A stretch of 64,000 bases of DNA from Icerya purchasi. Taxonomy: Eukaryota; Arthropoda; Insecta; Hemiptera; Monophlebidae. The notes under the pieces were generated by a model that was given only the letters and a program-made list of their open reading frames with translations, was not told the origin of the DNA and made no database searches. The number at the start of each line of letters is the position of its first letter. The stretch's first letter is position 1. The stretch lies in NCBI GenBank assembly GCA_039619475.1, contig CM077115.1, forward strand, positions 237,495,692-237,559,691. The letters are read 5' to 3'. Of this stretch, positions 24,218 through 36,690 are shown piece after piece. Both the position numbers and the translations under genes were made by a program.

Positions 24218-25737
24218 CCCTCGATTAGTCGCGTGGATGACATATGTCATTCACTGTTTTTTTTCTAGTTACAACTTTCAATATATAGAAAATTGAACAT
24301 TACCCGTTCATGTATCTTCTATGTAAACCTTAGCAATCACATTGCAATAATCAGTTAAATCATCGTAGTGTGTATACTTTTAATGAAGTGCATTAAACAA
24401 AGTATTTTTTTCCTGGATGAATTTTTGCGCTGACTTCAACTACTTTCTTATTTCGGTTATTTATTGCGTAATAAGGAAGACGTTCTGTGTTCTGTTTATA
24501 TACGTTTATTTCATGTTATTTATAAGTAAAGATCGCTGCTTTAGATTTTTACTGCGATGTATGAGATTTGATAATATCCATGACAGAGATTGCCGAAAAG
24601 CTACAGATAAACTAGCTGCAATAAGAGAAATACACTAATTATTCGTGAATAATTTTCGCGAATACTTTACTCCGTCAGAGTATCTAACGGTAATGAACGG
24701 TTATTGGCATTTTATGGAAACTATCCATTTCAACAATATATATACCCAGCAAGCCAGCAAAATATCGACTGAAGGTGTTTGCTTCAGCCGATGTAAAAAC
24801 AGTTTAACACACTAAGTTTAGAGCCATATGTTGAAAAGCAGCCCGGTGGACGTTATTTTGTAGGCAATTCTGCTCAAAATATTGTAACTAGGCTGGTTTA
24901 GCCAGTTGAAGAAACAAATAGAAATATTACTGGCGATAACTGGCTTTGTAGTTTGACATTAGTGAAGATCCTAAAAGATAATAAACTGACTTATGTTGGA
25001 ACCGTATGTAAAAAAACCAAGGTGAAATTCCTAAAGAGTTTTTGCCAAGCAAAAGTAGAATAGAAAACTCTTTGATATTCGGATTTCAAGAAGATTGTAC
25101 GTTGGTATCTTCTTATTGCTTAAAAAAAAAAAATAAGGTAGTTCTGTCACTGTTTTCAATGCACTTCGATGACACCATAGATGAAGCAACCGGTAGTACT
25201 TATAAACCTGAAATTGTTACATTTTACAACGTACTATTAGTTTATGGACAAGAATATTCGGCAGAAATTCAAAAACATTCCGGATCACGCGGAAGATGCT
25301 ACATCTGAGGTCATAAATAGAATAAAACCACACAGAAATGGCGCATAAAATGTAAAAATTTTCTTTGTCCGGATCACTTAAAACACATTTGTTTGAATTG
25401 TTTGGAAAACTAGTTCATTTTAGAGTAAGTTTTTGTAGTACCGTGTTAGTTATACGAAAACACGAAATACATCCTTAACTACTAATTTAAAACTAAAATG
25501 TTGTAAAAAGACCTAATAAAATAAAATATAAAAAAGTTATGAAATAATTATGATTATATTTTTTTCTACACTGGTTCTTCTAAGGAATATTTTGATAATT
25601 TAAAATTTTACATAATAAACACTTTCAATACAGCATAAACTAATTATATTGTAGAAGACATTTTTAAAGAGTAAAATTTTGAAGATACAAATCTATTTTT
25701 AAAAATGGACGACATATGTCATCCGCGCGACTGACGA
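24218..25737 (+). pseudogene. piggyBac-like transposon with a broken transposase
   Basis: TTAA flanks both sides (24214-24217, 25738-25741). The left end is CCCTCGATTAGTCGCG followed by GACATATGTC. The right end carries the inverted GACATATGTCATCCGCGCGAC. Inside, in shifting frames: CFRFLLRCMRFDNIHDRD and ATDKLAAIREIH, then YFTPSEYLTVNERLLAFYG-like, RYFVGNSAQNIVTRL, NITGDNW, KLTYVGTVCKKTK, SRIENSLIFGFQEDCTLVSS, and SMHFDDTIDEATGSTYKPE followed by IVTFYN. These are the landmark blocks of the piggyBac DDD transposase (DDE_Tnp_1_7) in the right order. Frameshifts, stops and a missing N-terminus make it inactive. Confidence 0.88.
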
Positions 25738-26419
25738 TTAAACTATTTTGTGCGCGACTAATGAAGAGTAACCGGGCATAACGTGCTGCTGGAAAAAACC
25801 CCCAACTTTATAAAAAGTCCGATAAAAAAAAACAAAGAAAAGAAAAAAAAGACATTTACAAGAAACATCGAAATATCCGTTTCCTTTTAAAGGATCTTAA
25901 AAAGATAAGAGATTTGTTTTTAGATCTTTTTAAGAGGAGATTACATTAACCGAAAACTTTTAATGCGCGTATTTTTCTTACCGATTGAATGGTTTCCCGG
26001 CAATAATGCTTAATTTTCAGTCTTCCCAAATCTTCAAAAGAGATTTTTTAAGTTAATCAAAAGTCCAGAAATGGCCAAGTAAACTATATATTGTTGAGGC
26101 CAAAAAAAAAAAAAAAAAAAAGCCAGGATCGTAACAAAAGAGGGGGCAAAGAGGAAGGAATAAATTTTACTTTTTCTTCTTCTTCTTCTTCTTTTTCTCT
26201 TCGAATTTGGCCATCTATGGACCGCGTGAAAACAGCAAACTTTTCCTTTTTCGTTCTTCCCAGTATTTCTTCATTATTTCACTGTGCTTTTTCTTCCGAT
26301 CAGATCTGTCCATTTCGTTCTCTTACTTTTGATTTTATCAAAGCCATCGAGTTCTTTAATTTTCTTCCTAAATTCTGTCCTGTTTTCAATAGTTGATGTT
26401 GATATATGTATCTTCATTA

Positions 26420-26923
26420 AGATCTTTTTCCGTATAATCACCTCAGCCTGGACTTCAATCTACCAAAATGTTGAAAGATTCTTTTAGTTAACCGGGTATC
26501 ATCCATTCTCTGAATATGCGCATAAAACGCCGACCTTCTTTTCCTCATCGCGGCGGATATTTTTTCTACTTTGTTATATATTTCCTCATTTGACCTGTTC
26601 CTGAATGTTTCTCCTATTTTTTGAGGGCCAAGAATTTTCCTTATGATCTCCCTTTCCTTTTTTTCCAATATTTCAATTTTTCCTATATTATTTAGCTCTA
26701 AGCACTCAGCTGCATATAGGCACTCCGGTTTAATGACTGTAATGTCTTATGTTGGTATTTATCGATATTGATTTTTTGTTGTATATATTATTATTATTTA
26801 CGTTTGTTCTGCCTTGAACTATTCTGAATCTTTTAAACTTTTCTCTTTTTTCTCAATTTTCTATGCCGAATCTATCGCTGTTCTCTTTGTTTCCTCATCA
26901 CACTGGTTTTCGATATTATCTCG

Positions 26924-26954
<31 letters not shown>

Positions 26955-28620
26955 GAAAAAAATGTTCTGCAAGCTAATCTCCTCTTTTTGCTTTCTCTTC
27001 CGATCATGTAATACTTCTCGTGCGCTCCCTCATATATGATCTTTTCCTCCTTGATTTAATCGAGATCGGTCTTCTACGGATTCCCGGTTACTTACAGATT
27101 TAACGTAATAAAGTAGTAGATATTCGTTAGCTGGTTCTTCCGTTTCGACAGATTTTTGGGCTCATTTTCAGCTCATTATACTTTCTTTAATTAACTCATG
27201 TTCCAGACTATGGCTCAGTACTTATTCTTCTTTATTTTCTAATTTTGTCTTCTTTTACCCCTCTCTATTCAGCCATCTTTTCCTCCTTTCCCCGTAGTTT
27301 TCTATATATTTTCCCTGCTTTAAAGACTGCCCAATCTCGGCTATTTGTCGCCTTCTCTTTAATCCCATAGTTTTCTTCCTGCATCATTTGCTCGGGTTTC
27401 ATCTGCTTCATTTCGTTCCTTTTGTATCGGGGAAGATAAATCTAACGCAAACCAATATTGACTGGACAAAAAAATGGATAATAACATTTATAACTGTTGA
27501 ATAATCCTTATAATTTGTTCAGCCTCCTGTGTTTGTCAATATCTGCCAGAGGGTGTTCCAACTAACATCATAAAATGGTTTAGCATAGTCTAGGAAACTG
27601 GAACATTAAATTCAGAACACTTCTCTATTAATTGCTTTATAATAATCAGTTGATTTCTCGTCCTCTTTCCTGAAATAAATCCAGCCTGTTTTGGTGATGT
27701 CTCAGGTACTAAGAATGGTTTAAGCCTTTCTTAAATTATGTAAAGCTACTTGCATGGGGTATTAGCGATACTGTACGCTAGTTGGTGTAATCGTCTATAT
27801 CTCTTTTCTTATGTATCGGGATATATGATATATAGAGCGGCATCATTTGTTGGGCCAGTTGGCTGTAGCCCATATTTTTGCGCATATTCTATGCATTATA
27901 TCCACTCCTTTCTCCCCAGAAGCCTTTACCATTTCAGCTTGTATGTTATCAATTCTTATCGCTTTATGATTACTTAGCCTTTTAATCGCAGCCTCTACTT
28001 CGCATCGCATCATAGGCGGTTCTGAGTTGGTCCATTTTTTCTGATCGGTGTAACCCCTTTCTGTTGTGTTTATTCTCTCATGAGTTGTTCACAATATTGT
28101 TTCCACCTATCTCTGGCTTTGATGTTAATATTATACCCTTCTCATCATTCACTGATAAATAATGCGGTTTATATTCTCTGCATAAAAGTGGTACTTTTTT
28201 AAATAATTCTCCGGGTTCGGAGTTTTCCCAATTTTGTTCTATTTCTCTACATGTCGACTTTATAAACTCTTTCTTATATTTTATGAGAGATTTCCTTATA
28301 TTTCATTTTTTGATCATCTTTCATACACCTTTTGTTGTAATGTGTTGTCTTTCTTTTATCAGTTCCCATGTCTTATCTAGGTTTTTTTTGGGCATGTTTG
28401 TTGTTTTGTTGTTCTGTATTTTCCATTACCCCATAATATTTCCATATTTCGTTTACTTTATTCCCCCGATGTTATCATTTTGTAACGCTTTTGTTATACT
28501 AGCTTGATATTGGTGTGATGATTGTGTATTCATATTCTTCCTAAAGTTTTTTCACTTTATGTAACTTAAGGCTTCTTTTCCTTGCTGCGTTAAATGTATT
28601 TGCGGTTTCTTAATTAATTC
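26420..28620 (-). pseudogene. decayed RTE-like LINE (reverse transcriptase and C-terminus)
   Basis: Reading the minus strand from about 28130: ARDRWKQYCEQLMRE; IRIDNIQAEMVKASGEKGVD near 27950; SPKQAGFISGKRTRNQLII near 27680 (RT motif with the conserved QAGF-x-x-G); FLDYAK-like fragment and WNTLWQ near 27560; and REIIRKILGPQKIGETFRNR with SNEEIYNKVEKISAA, FYAHIQRMDDTRLTKRIFQH at 26438-26668. Order and motifs match the endonuclease/reverse-transcriptase protein of RTE-type insect LINEs. Many stops and frameshifts; the YADD region is not recognisable. Confidence 0.75.
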
Positions 28621-29048
28621 AAAAGACAACCGAAATTTATTAATGTCCGAGAGGCGTTTATTGATGGCATTATAAATATCGGTAACGCATAAAATCTGTG
28701 CAGAATACCGAAATTCTCTCTCTTCTTCATATTTTTCGCATTGTCACGTTCCAAGTTTTTCGATATGCCCGCGCGACATTGCAATTAACGGGCACCTATC
28801 GCTGTTGATTATATACGTGCTGGCTAGATAAGCCGGATACAATAACGCTCTGGAAATATTCGTTAATCTATCTCTTTATCGACATAGTACAGATCTCTTT
28901 TTATGAATTTTTTAAATCGTAAAATTTTTTCCGTTTCTTTTGACTGATATTCCAAATATTTTTTCGTTCCGGATTTAGTTTTTAGTTATGCATCCGGTTT
29001 TTGCTGATTTTTGTATGTTTGTAATGGAATTTTGGAATTCATTTTTCA

Positions 29049-29461
29049 CCCACTTCCTGATGTCCGAAGGATTTGAAATTTTTAATAATTGCCAGAACCC
29101 GATGACAATGCAATATTACGATGCAGAAAAAATCGTACCTACACCACAAATAAAGTAAAAAAAGTGTAAATATTCACAAGCGGAATCATTTTTATTTCCC
29201 GCGAAAACACGACGGTTTAACGGACGCATTCTCGGCCGGTCAGTCTCATTAATCGACGAAAGCAACGGGTCTGTAGCCGGTCTTTTTCTGCAAGCTGCCG
29301 TGTTTTCGCGGGAAATAAAAATTATTCCGTTTACAAATATTTAAATTTTTTCAATTTATTTGTGGGTGTTGGTGGTTTTTTTCTGCATCATAATACTGCA
29401 TTGTCATCGGGTCCTGACAATTATTACAAAATTTCTAACCATTCGGTCGTCGGGAAGTGGA
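29049..29461. mobile_element. inverted-repeat element, about 165-bp arms
   Basis: 29049-29214 and 29297-29461 are imperfect reverse complements around an 82-bp centre. The best block is ACCCGATGACAATGCA and TTTATTTCCCGCGAAAACAC, present in both arms. No coding and no recognised superfamily termini. It ends about 130 bp before the Penelope-like relic at 29589 and shares no obvious sequence with it. Confidence 0.65.
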
Positions 29462-29588
29462 AATGTATTTCGATTAGCTGAATTTACGGAAAGGGTGAAA
29501 TCTACAGCTTCGGTTAAACGTAGAAAATTAGTATAATTAAATATGATCCTTTTGTTACATAAAAAATTAAAAATAAAATTATAACCTT

Positions 29589-29702
29589 TGAAACTTTCGC
29601 AGTGATTAACTATTACAAATAATTTGCGGACAACTGCGTTTTTTAGAAAATGAAATAAATTTGTTTCCAAAAATACAACGCTTAACGTTTCAATCAGTAT
29701 AA
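29589..29702 (-). mobile_element. decayed fragment of the same palindrome/Penelope-like family, copy 3
   Basis: Reading plus strand, this matches the left arm and outer end of the element at 10115-10570: CTTTCGCAGTGATTA, then AATAATTTGCGGACAACTG, then CGCTTAACGTTTCAATCAG. The stretches between have drifted and the GGCCAG helix is gone. It shows that the terminal segment is a repeated family rather than a chance palindrome. Confidence 0.5.
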
Positions 29703-30439
29703 TTTTTAATAAATAAAATTGAAGTTTAAAAACCTAAAAACATAGGTAGTTTTATATCATTTACATTTGTTGAGGGACCGAATGACTCTACTGATAAAAT
29801 CAGCCCATGCTTTATTAGGAATTAAAATTAATTCTGAATGTCCACTTTTTCACTCTTATGTTAATATTGTTAACGAACTTAATATTTTATTGTTAACTAA
29901 CATTAATTATTAATGTCCACCTCTTCACTCTTAGGTTAGTATTGTAAAAGAATTAAAATTTAATTAAGCCTTTTTTTAGCGCACTTTATATATATGTATA
30001 AAGTATTTGTTTTTTTAGTTTTTTTTGAAGTGTAATTTTATTATAACTAGAATTTGCGGTTTCCGAATCGAGCAGTTCATGGTATATGTCATAAAATGTA
30101 TTCGTTATTGGGCACGCGAATGGGCATTTAAAATTTTAATGGAGTGTCCTATAACGAAATTTGTAATATTTTTGCGCCACATTTATAAGGTATATTTCAC
30201 TTGAAACTAACCGCCCCATAAAAATTAGAAAGAACTCTTATCCGTGGCTTCCAGAGAGCTCACTACGACAAGGTCCAAGGGATATTACTAAATTCGTACG
30301 TCGGAGGTTTAAAAAGAAAAAGATTAACGTTTTTTTTTTGTTCTTAAAACGAAAAGGGTACGTAAAGCGTGTGCTAATTTTTTTTTAACCAAACGACGCA
30401 GAATTTTATGAATTTTTATTCGGAATCAATTATTATTAC

Positions 30440-31105
30440 AAAATCAGCTCCTCTTAAAAGTAACATCGCATAAATGACCAGCCTTATTTTTGACTGCATT
30501 CTCGGCTTGTTTCTTGACATTTTCGGTTACTTTTTTTTCAGTGTAACGGTGGAAATTTGGACTACTTCGCGTTCTATGTTGATCCTGAGTTGTGCTCTAG
30601 GTCACGTGGTTTATCGATGTATACCTTGGATTTTAAATATCTCCGTAAGAAAAAATCGCAACACGACAAATCGCGAAGGCCAAACGAGATCAGCTCCACG
30701 TGAGATTAGAAAAGGTGGCCAAAATGTTTTCGAAACAATTCGATCGTTTTGACTGCGGTATGACATGCGGCATTATCTCGCTGAAACCAACTAGATGATA
30801 ATAGTTTGCTCTTTCTACGCAGCTTCGGCACGACGACCAACATCTTTCGGTAGCGGTCGCCGTTAACTGTTTCTTCGAAAAAAAGGTAAGGGCCGATCGC
30901 ACCGAATGACGCCACGCTCATCCAGACGGTTAACTTCCGAGAATGAAGCGAATTTTATTAACAGTACCGTTTCCGGGAAATTTTTTAACCCAAAGACGGA
31001 CAGCTTTTTTTCAGAAGGAACGCGGGTTTACGAGGTTGAATAGAGAACCGTTTTCGAAAAGAGCGGATAGAAATTCGTGTTCCATTCAGCCATCGTGACT
31101 GAAAC
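30440..31105 (-). pseudogene. Tc1/mariner-superfamily transposase pseudogene
   Basis: Minus strand, starting MAEWNTNFYPLFSKTVLYS; then RLWVKKFPGNGTVNK (N-terminal helix-turn-helix region), a deletion, VWMSVASFGAIGPYLFFEE, TVNGDRYRKMLVVVPKLRR, SSWFQRDNAACHTAVKTIEL, FRKHFG, then, after shifts, SRGADLVWPSR, YLKSKVYIDKPRDLEH and STVTLKK. The W-F-Q-x-D-x-A-x-C-H-T block, with its catalytic Asp, is typical of the IS630/Tc1-mariner DDE transposases found in many insects. Frameshifts and the deletion make it inactive. No terminal inverted repeats were identified. Confidence 0.8.
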
Positions 31106-31221
31106 TACCAACAACTAAAACTTGATTGACTGGACTAGCACCAGCTGAAATCTCGATCCCCCACTTCATTCGTTTAGCTACAGCAGCTATTTGAAATACG
31201 TTCGATTCCCGCGCCCAACCC

Positions 31222-31222
31222 T

Positions 31223-31268
<46 letters not shown>
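31222..31268. repeat. (TA)n(TG)n microsatellite
   Basis: About 20 TA units followed by a short TG run. Confidence 0.95.
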
Positions 31269-31269
31269 A

Positions 31270-34200
31270 TTTTTATTTTTTATTTTATTACTTCTATTTT
31301 TTTGTTCTTTCCATCGTAAGACTGGATGACATAGTCGAAAGTATAGTAAATTTTCTATTACGTCAATCACGCTTATGGGTTAACGGTAAGGATGCAAAAA
31401 CGAAAGAAATATAAAAATAAAAATGAAACGAAAAGAAGTAGTTAAACAATTTTTTGGTTTATTGAGTGTTGTAATTTTTTTCATTTTTTTAACCGCCAAC
31501 TATTCTAATACAGTCTCATCTTCGAACAACCGAAAAATTAATGATACCGTTTCAAGCAGTTTTCGTAGTTTGTTTGTTTGTTTAGGCGGAGACCATCCAT
31601 TTTGAATCTATTGCGCGCTAAAATTATAAAAATTTAATAACGTGACCGAAATGAGAACTAAGCTTATTTAAAATTTACTATAAAATTTGTGTATATTTAT
31701 TGTTTTTTTTTTGAAAAAGCTATCTTGCAAAGTTACTTCTGTAATTAAAAAGAGAGAAAACCATCATATATTTTCGAACACGCGCAAAAGCGCAAATACA
31801 CGGCCTTGGGGGGGGGGGCAAACCGCTGTTGTAGATTTTGATTTCCTGGAATTCCTTTGGACTTTCTATGGAATATTTTTGTGGAATTGCTATGGAATTT
31901 TTGTGGAATTGCTATGGAATTTTTGTGAAGTTGCTATGGAATTTTTGTGGGATGGCTATGGAATTGCTATGGACATGCTGTGGGTAATTGTTATGAAATT
32001 GCTGCGGAAGTTATGGAATTCATACGCGTTATACACTACACTTCCGCTGTGAGGTTTAGCCTTTGAAAATACATCGATGTATGTATGGATGTGTATGGAT
32101 GTATGTGGAAAAATTCCAACTGAAGAGATCGAAGAAAGATCAGGAAATTATCGTAGAAATAGGAGAAGAGCTGTTTTGGCGAACGTTGTCGTGGGCTGAT
32201 GCTGCGAAATAGGATGAGAATCGAATGCGTCCGAATAGCGCGCAGCCAGATATTTGAAAATTTTTCGCGCGCAATATAGCGGGTAAATTAAGCGATGAAA
32301 CAACTGAATGGCGCGGTATGAGTGAAGAGGCTGCCACGGGAAACGCTCTTATTAATTTATGTAAATGTAAACTGGGGGGGGGGGCGGAAGGGGCTGCTTT
32401 ATAAAATCCTAAACCGGCATTATAAATGAATAATGCAGATGACGGAAATTTGAATTTCGTTTAAAAATCAATTCTAGCGGGTGCTTTTCAAAAGTAAGAT
32501 ATGGAACTTTTCTCGCAATGAATAGAGCAGACCGGGAAAAAGAGGAAATAGTATAAAGGACCACGATGACGGTGTTTAGTAAGTTTCCGGGCAAACTTAT
32601 TCGCTGGGGTAGGTAGTTAGGTGCACTAGGTAGGGCTAAAGTATCGGATATTGTATATCGTTATGCGCATAGACGCGCGTGTGTACACATTACCATTACA
32701 ATTACTCAAAGCTGTAGCGACTGAATGCGATCTTTTCTGAATTTGAGCTCTATTACTACAGCCTTTATGGCATAAACGGTTGTTCGAAGAATTTCCCAGC
32801 TTCCGCAGGATTTACTAGTTCTTCGGCAGAAAAAAAAAAAAAAAGAAAGTGAAAAAGAAAAAAAAAGGCAAAAAAAAACAACAAAAAAAAGGCAAAAAAA
32901 GCTGGAAAAGACTGGGAGTTTTTCATCCTGTTTTACTGTTTAACCTAAGCAAATGATTATATCCTTTTCGTAGCAGCCGCTAGTCATCGTTCCTCGCCGT
33001 CCACCACGGCTTCTTCCAATGTTGCTATCCAATCAATCAATCAACGTCACATAATACTCCACCAGCGGCGGCCCACCTTCGTAGCACGTCTATGCCAGTT
33101 GCGCTACTCCACATTTTTTCTTTCCCGTCTGCATCCTCGTCTGTTCCGCAATTTTCTTCTTAGAGCTTTTCATTTTCCTGCATCGGCCGCATCCGGCCCG
33201 ATCCGTTATACGATTAGTCGGACGTCTAACGGCGTGTTTTGTCTTCGCATTAACTTTTATTTCGTTTTGCAGGGCGCGCATCTTCGGTTCTCCGCGCGTC
33301 GTCGTCGTCGTCCTCCTCGTCGTCTGTTGTTTAGATGTTCTTCTATTCTCTTATCTGCGTTCGAATCGTCAAACAGAAGTGGAAACAGTGACATTTCGGA
33401 AAAACGGTTAATGACAAAGCGGGTAGCGGTAAAAACTGCTCTCGATTTTTCTCCCTCACAATGATCGGGTCCACATTTAATTTTTTTCCCTCTTTCACTT
33501 TGTACAAATTTGAACCATCGCCACATACATCACATCTCTGCAGGCGCCTTCCAACATCGGACAATGTAAAATTAGTTTCGCACACACTTCTTGCCCTTCT
33601 TTTTTCACGACTCTTTGTGCACCTGATTCGTTCAATGTGCCCTCTCGAGTTTCATGTCAGACGCGAACTCTGATATAATTCCGTTTCCGACTCTTTTTTT
33701 TTTCCTTCTTCAAGGAATCAAAGCTTTTCGAACCACATTCCACTAGCCACAAAGTGTTCGAATTTAGTTTCCTGTCCCCCCACCCCACCTCTTAGAATGT
33801 GTTTAAATTCTTGGACTATGAAAATTTTTGACTTTTATTCGCTAATTCGATTATTTAATTAAACGTATTCAGTCATTCGACCTATAGAATGCTGTCGCTA
33901 TCGTTTTAATGGCTAGCTTCGCGCGCGCCGAATTTTCGACGCTATTTCGTTTCTCTGTTCAGGTTAAAATTTGCATGTATTAAAATAAGTAATAGCTGAA
34001 AGAAAGGCGAAATTTCTGACTCGAATACTTTTAACGGCTGCAAAGCTCGTTATCGCGTTTTTTTTTTATTACCTTCAAGGAAACAATATTTCGAAGACCA
34101 ATGTACTGGAATTTGTAAAATTTTGGTTAGGCGCTCGGACAAAAAGGAGCAGCAGATAAACTTCTCTAGAACTTACATAAATTCAACTACATAGAGTAGC

Positions 34201-35284
34201 GTCTCGGAGAAGCCGAATTTACTAATACTTTCTCCTTGCATTCCGTCTTTGAACTATATTCTCATTGTGTTATTTCGGTATGCTAAATTTTAATTTGAAC
34301 CGTCTTCGTAGTTCTCATTTTATTGTAATTAATTAACGTGTTTCACTCGGAAGTTTTATACATATACACTTAATCAGTGCCGTTTTGAAGAAATCCGTTT
34401 AAGTTTACCCGGATGCGGCTTATTCAGATGTCACGATTAATTGAGAACATCTAGTGTAGATTGGAAAATTTACGGTGTTCAACCGAGAAGGTATTATGTT
34501 GCTTAAAATTGATTCTCAGAAATTGAATTCGGAGAAGTTAGAAAATGCACCAAAAAAAAACAAAAAACCAAAAAAAACCAACAACGAAGCAACGCTGAGA
34601 ACAATCAAAGCGAAAATTACAAATCTTCGTAAGAATATTTACGATGAGAATTTAATGTTTTTGTATTTATTTTTCTTTTTTTGTAAAATCGCAAAAGTAA
34701 AGAAGTTTAAAAAAATTTTTATTACTTTTTTATTCGACACGAATTTTTTTCTAATATTATCTGCTAGTTGATTTTGATTGAAGTTAAATATCTAGTGAAA
34801 ATATTACATATTTCACATATCGAACATGTGCTATTCGATATAATAAAAACTTTTCTATTACAGATCGATCGGTTTTTGAGCGAAAACATTTCACTACCAA
34901 CACAACATCGGATTAATAATACATTTAAAAATTAATAAACTACCGATAAAAGTATCAGTAAGCTCGGCTCTTCTTCGCCGATCAAATGAGACTTCGTCGG
35001 GAGTGTCGCGCTACAACTTCTCATTTCAACAATTCTTCAGTATCAAAGTGTGTCTGTGTGTGTGTGTGTGTACGTGTTAGCAAAACTACGCAATTTATTA
35101 AAGTGCAGATATTTCAGGGGGAATCCAGAAGGACATTTTTTTATGGGGAGGAGGGATTATATAATTACGTAAAATCTTCTACGGTAGGCAATAGATTTGA
35201 GAAATACCTTGCTTCACAAAGAAAATCAAATAGCGACACACCTCTATAGAAATTCATAAAAATGTCTTTTAAAAATAGCTTAAT
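31270..35284. other. no recognised gene
   Basis: Mixed unique DNA. Holds the minisatellite at 31864, a G-run near 32372, A-rich runs at 32830-32900, a moderately GC-rich part at 33000-33680 with several overlapping short frames but no domain, and a (TG)n tract at 35050-35070. Confidence 0.55.
31864..31985 (+). repeat. 22-bp degenerate minisatellite
   Basis: About five imperfect copies of GCTATGGAATTTTTGTGGAATT. The repeat happens to keep one plus-strand frame open, giving a spurious Trp-rich repeat peptide. Confidence 0.85.
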
Positions 35285-36690
35285 TATTCTTCTTCTTTAG
35301 CCATTATCAGTCCACTGCTGGACGAAGGCCTCCCCTAATTCCTTCCAGCCGTCGCGATCCTTTGCCTCTTCTCGCCAGTTCGACCTAAATTTTCATATTT
35401 CATCCATCCAGCGTCCCTTCGGTCGTCCCAAAGCTCGTTTCCCATCAGGTTTCCAGAATGTCAATAGATTGATCCATCGGTGCTCGTCTCTGACCACATG
35501 ACCGCACCATCTCCATTTATTGGCTTTAATGATACTTATTGCGTCATTTATTTTTGTGGTTTGTCGGATATGTTGTTTTGTCCATTTGTCTTTCAGGGTA
35601 ATACCTAACATAGACCGTTCCATTCTGCGTTGATTTGTACTTATCTTTTGTTGTAGTTTTTTCGTTAATACCCATGTTTCGCTGGCATATGTTAGAACTG
35701 GCAGAACACATTGGTCAAAAACTCTTTTTTTCAGATTTAAGGGTGTATTAGTATCTTTAAGTATATTTCGTAGCTTCGAGAATGCCATCCAAGTTAGTTG
35801 TATTCTTCTAGTTATCTCCTCTTCCCAGTCATTATTTACCTTCAGTAATTGTCCTAGGTAAATGAACTTATCTACTTTTTCTATTTCTTGTGTGTTTATA
35901 AGTATACTACCGTTTTTGTCCGTTACCAGTTCGTTACTCATGAACTTAGTTTTATTTATGTTTATTCTAAGTCCTATTTCTGAGCATTTATCGCTGACGG
36001 TTTGTATCATTTCTTGTAGTTCTTTTAAGCTGTTTCCAACTAGTATAATGTCGTCCGCATATAATAGATGTGTTAGCCTTTTATTTCCAATTAAAATACA
36101 TGAGTTTTTCCAGTTAATTTCCTCCATATTATCTCGGAGTGCAGCTGTAAATAATTTTGGAGATAACGCGTCTCCCTGTCTTATACCTTTTTTCAATTGA
36201 ATCTTTTCTCTTTCTTCATTAATCGTGATTGTAGCTGTTGCTTTTTTATATATATATTTAATTATTCTTACATATGTACTATTGACTTTTATTTTTTCCA
36301 ATGCTCGTATTATCGCTTTAGTTTTCAGGCAGTCGAACGCCTTCTCAAAGTCTATGAATGCCATGCACATTGGTGTTCTGTACTCCCTTGTTTTTTCGAT
36401 TAGTTGTCGGACCGCGTGTATGTGGTCTATCGTACTTCTTCCTTTTCTGAACCCTGCCTGTTCATCCGATTGGCTCAAATCAAGTTTTTCGGTTAATCTT
36501 ATCGTGATTATTTTTGTAAATAGCTTATACATAGTCGATAGGAGGCTAATTGGACGGTAATTTTGTATATTTTCTCTATCACCCTTTTTATATATCAGTA
36601 CAATTTCCGAGGAGGCTAATTGGACGGTAATTTTGTATATTTTCTCTATCACCCTTTTTATATATCAGTACAATTTCCGCATTTTTAATT
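35285..36690 (-). pseudogene. RTE-like LINE, 5'-truncated, with a nearly intact reverse transcriptase
   Basis: A 419-codon minus-strand frame (36652-35393) holds reverse-transcriptase motifs in order: [49 protein letters not shown] (motif A, catalytic D), KKGIRQGDALSPKLF (motif B), LLYADDIILVG (motif C), FIYLGQLLKV, then LTYASETWVLTKK, KWRWCGHVVRDEHRWI and GRPKGRWMDEI. A TGA at 35393-35395 cuts the frame, but the usual C-terminus, RSNWREEAKDRDGWKELGEA plus FVQQWTDNG, follows in the same frame to a TAA at 35298-35300. At the 5' side a 70-bp tandem duplication (36541-36680) shifts the frame, and homology stops near 36690, a typical 5' truncation. No endonuclease domain is present. Confidence 0.9.
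36541..36680. repeat. 70-bp tandem duplication inside the RTE-like LINE
   Basis: The unit starting GGAGGCTAATTGGACGG and ending ATCAGTACAATTTCCG occurs twice head to tail at 36541 and 36611, identical except for the final base. Because 70 is not a multiple of three it destroys the frame of the reverse transcriptase at its N-terminal edge. Confidence 0.95.

Noticed and set aside
31687..32052. 121-codon frame with Trp-rich repeats
   Set aside because: Produced by the 22-bp minisatellite; no family resemblance.
33099..33673. Cluster of overlapping short frames on both strands
   Set aside because: Arg/Phe/Ser-rich translations without any domain, consistent with chance openness of moderately GC-rich DNA.
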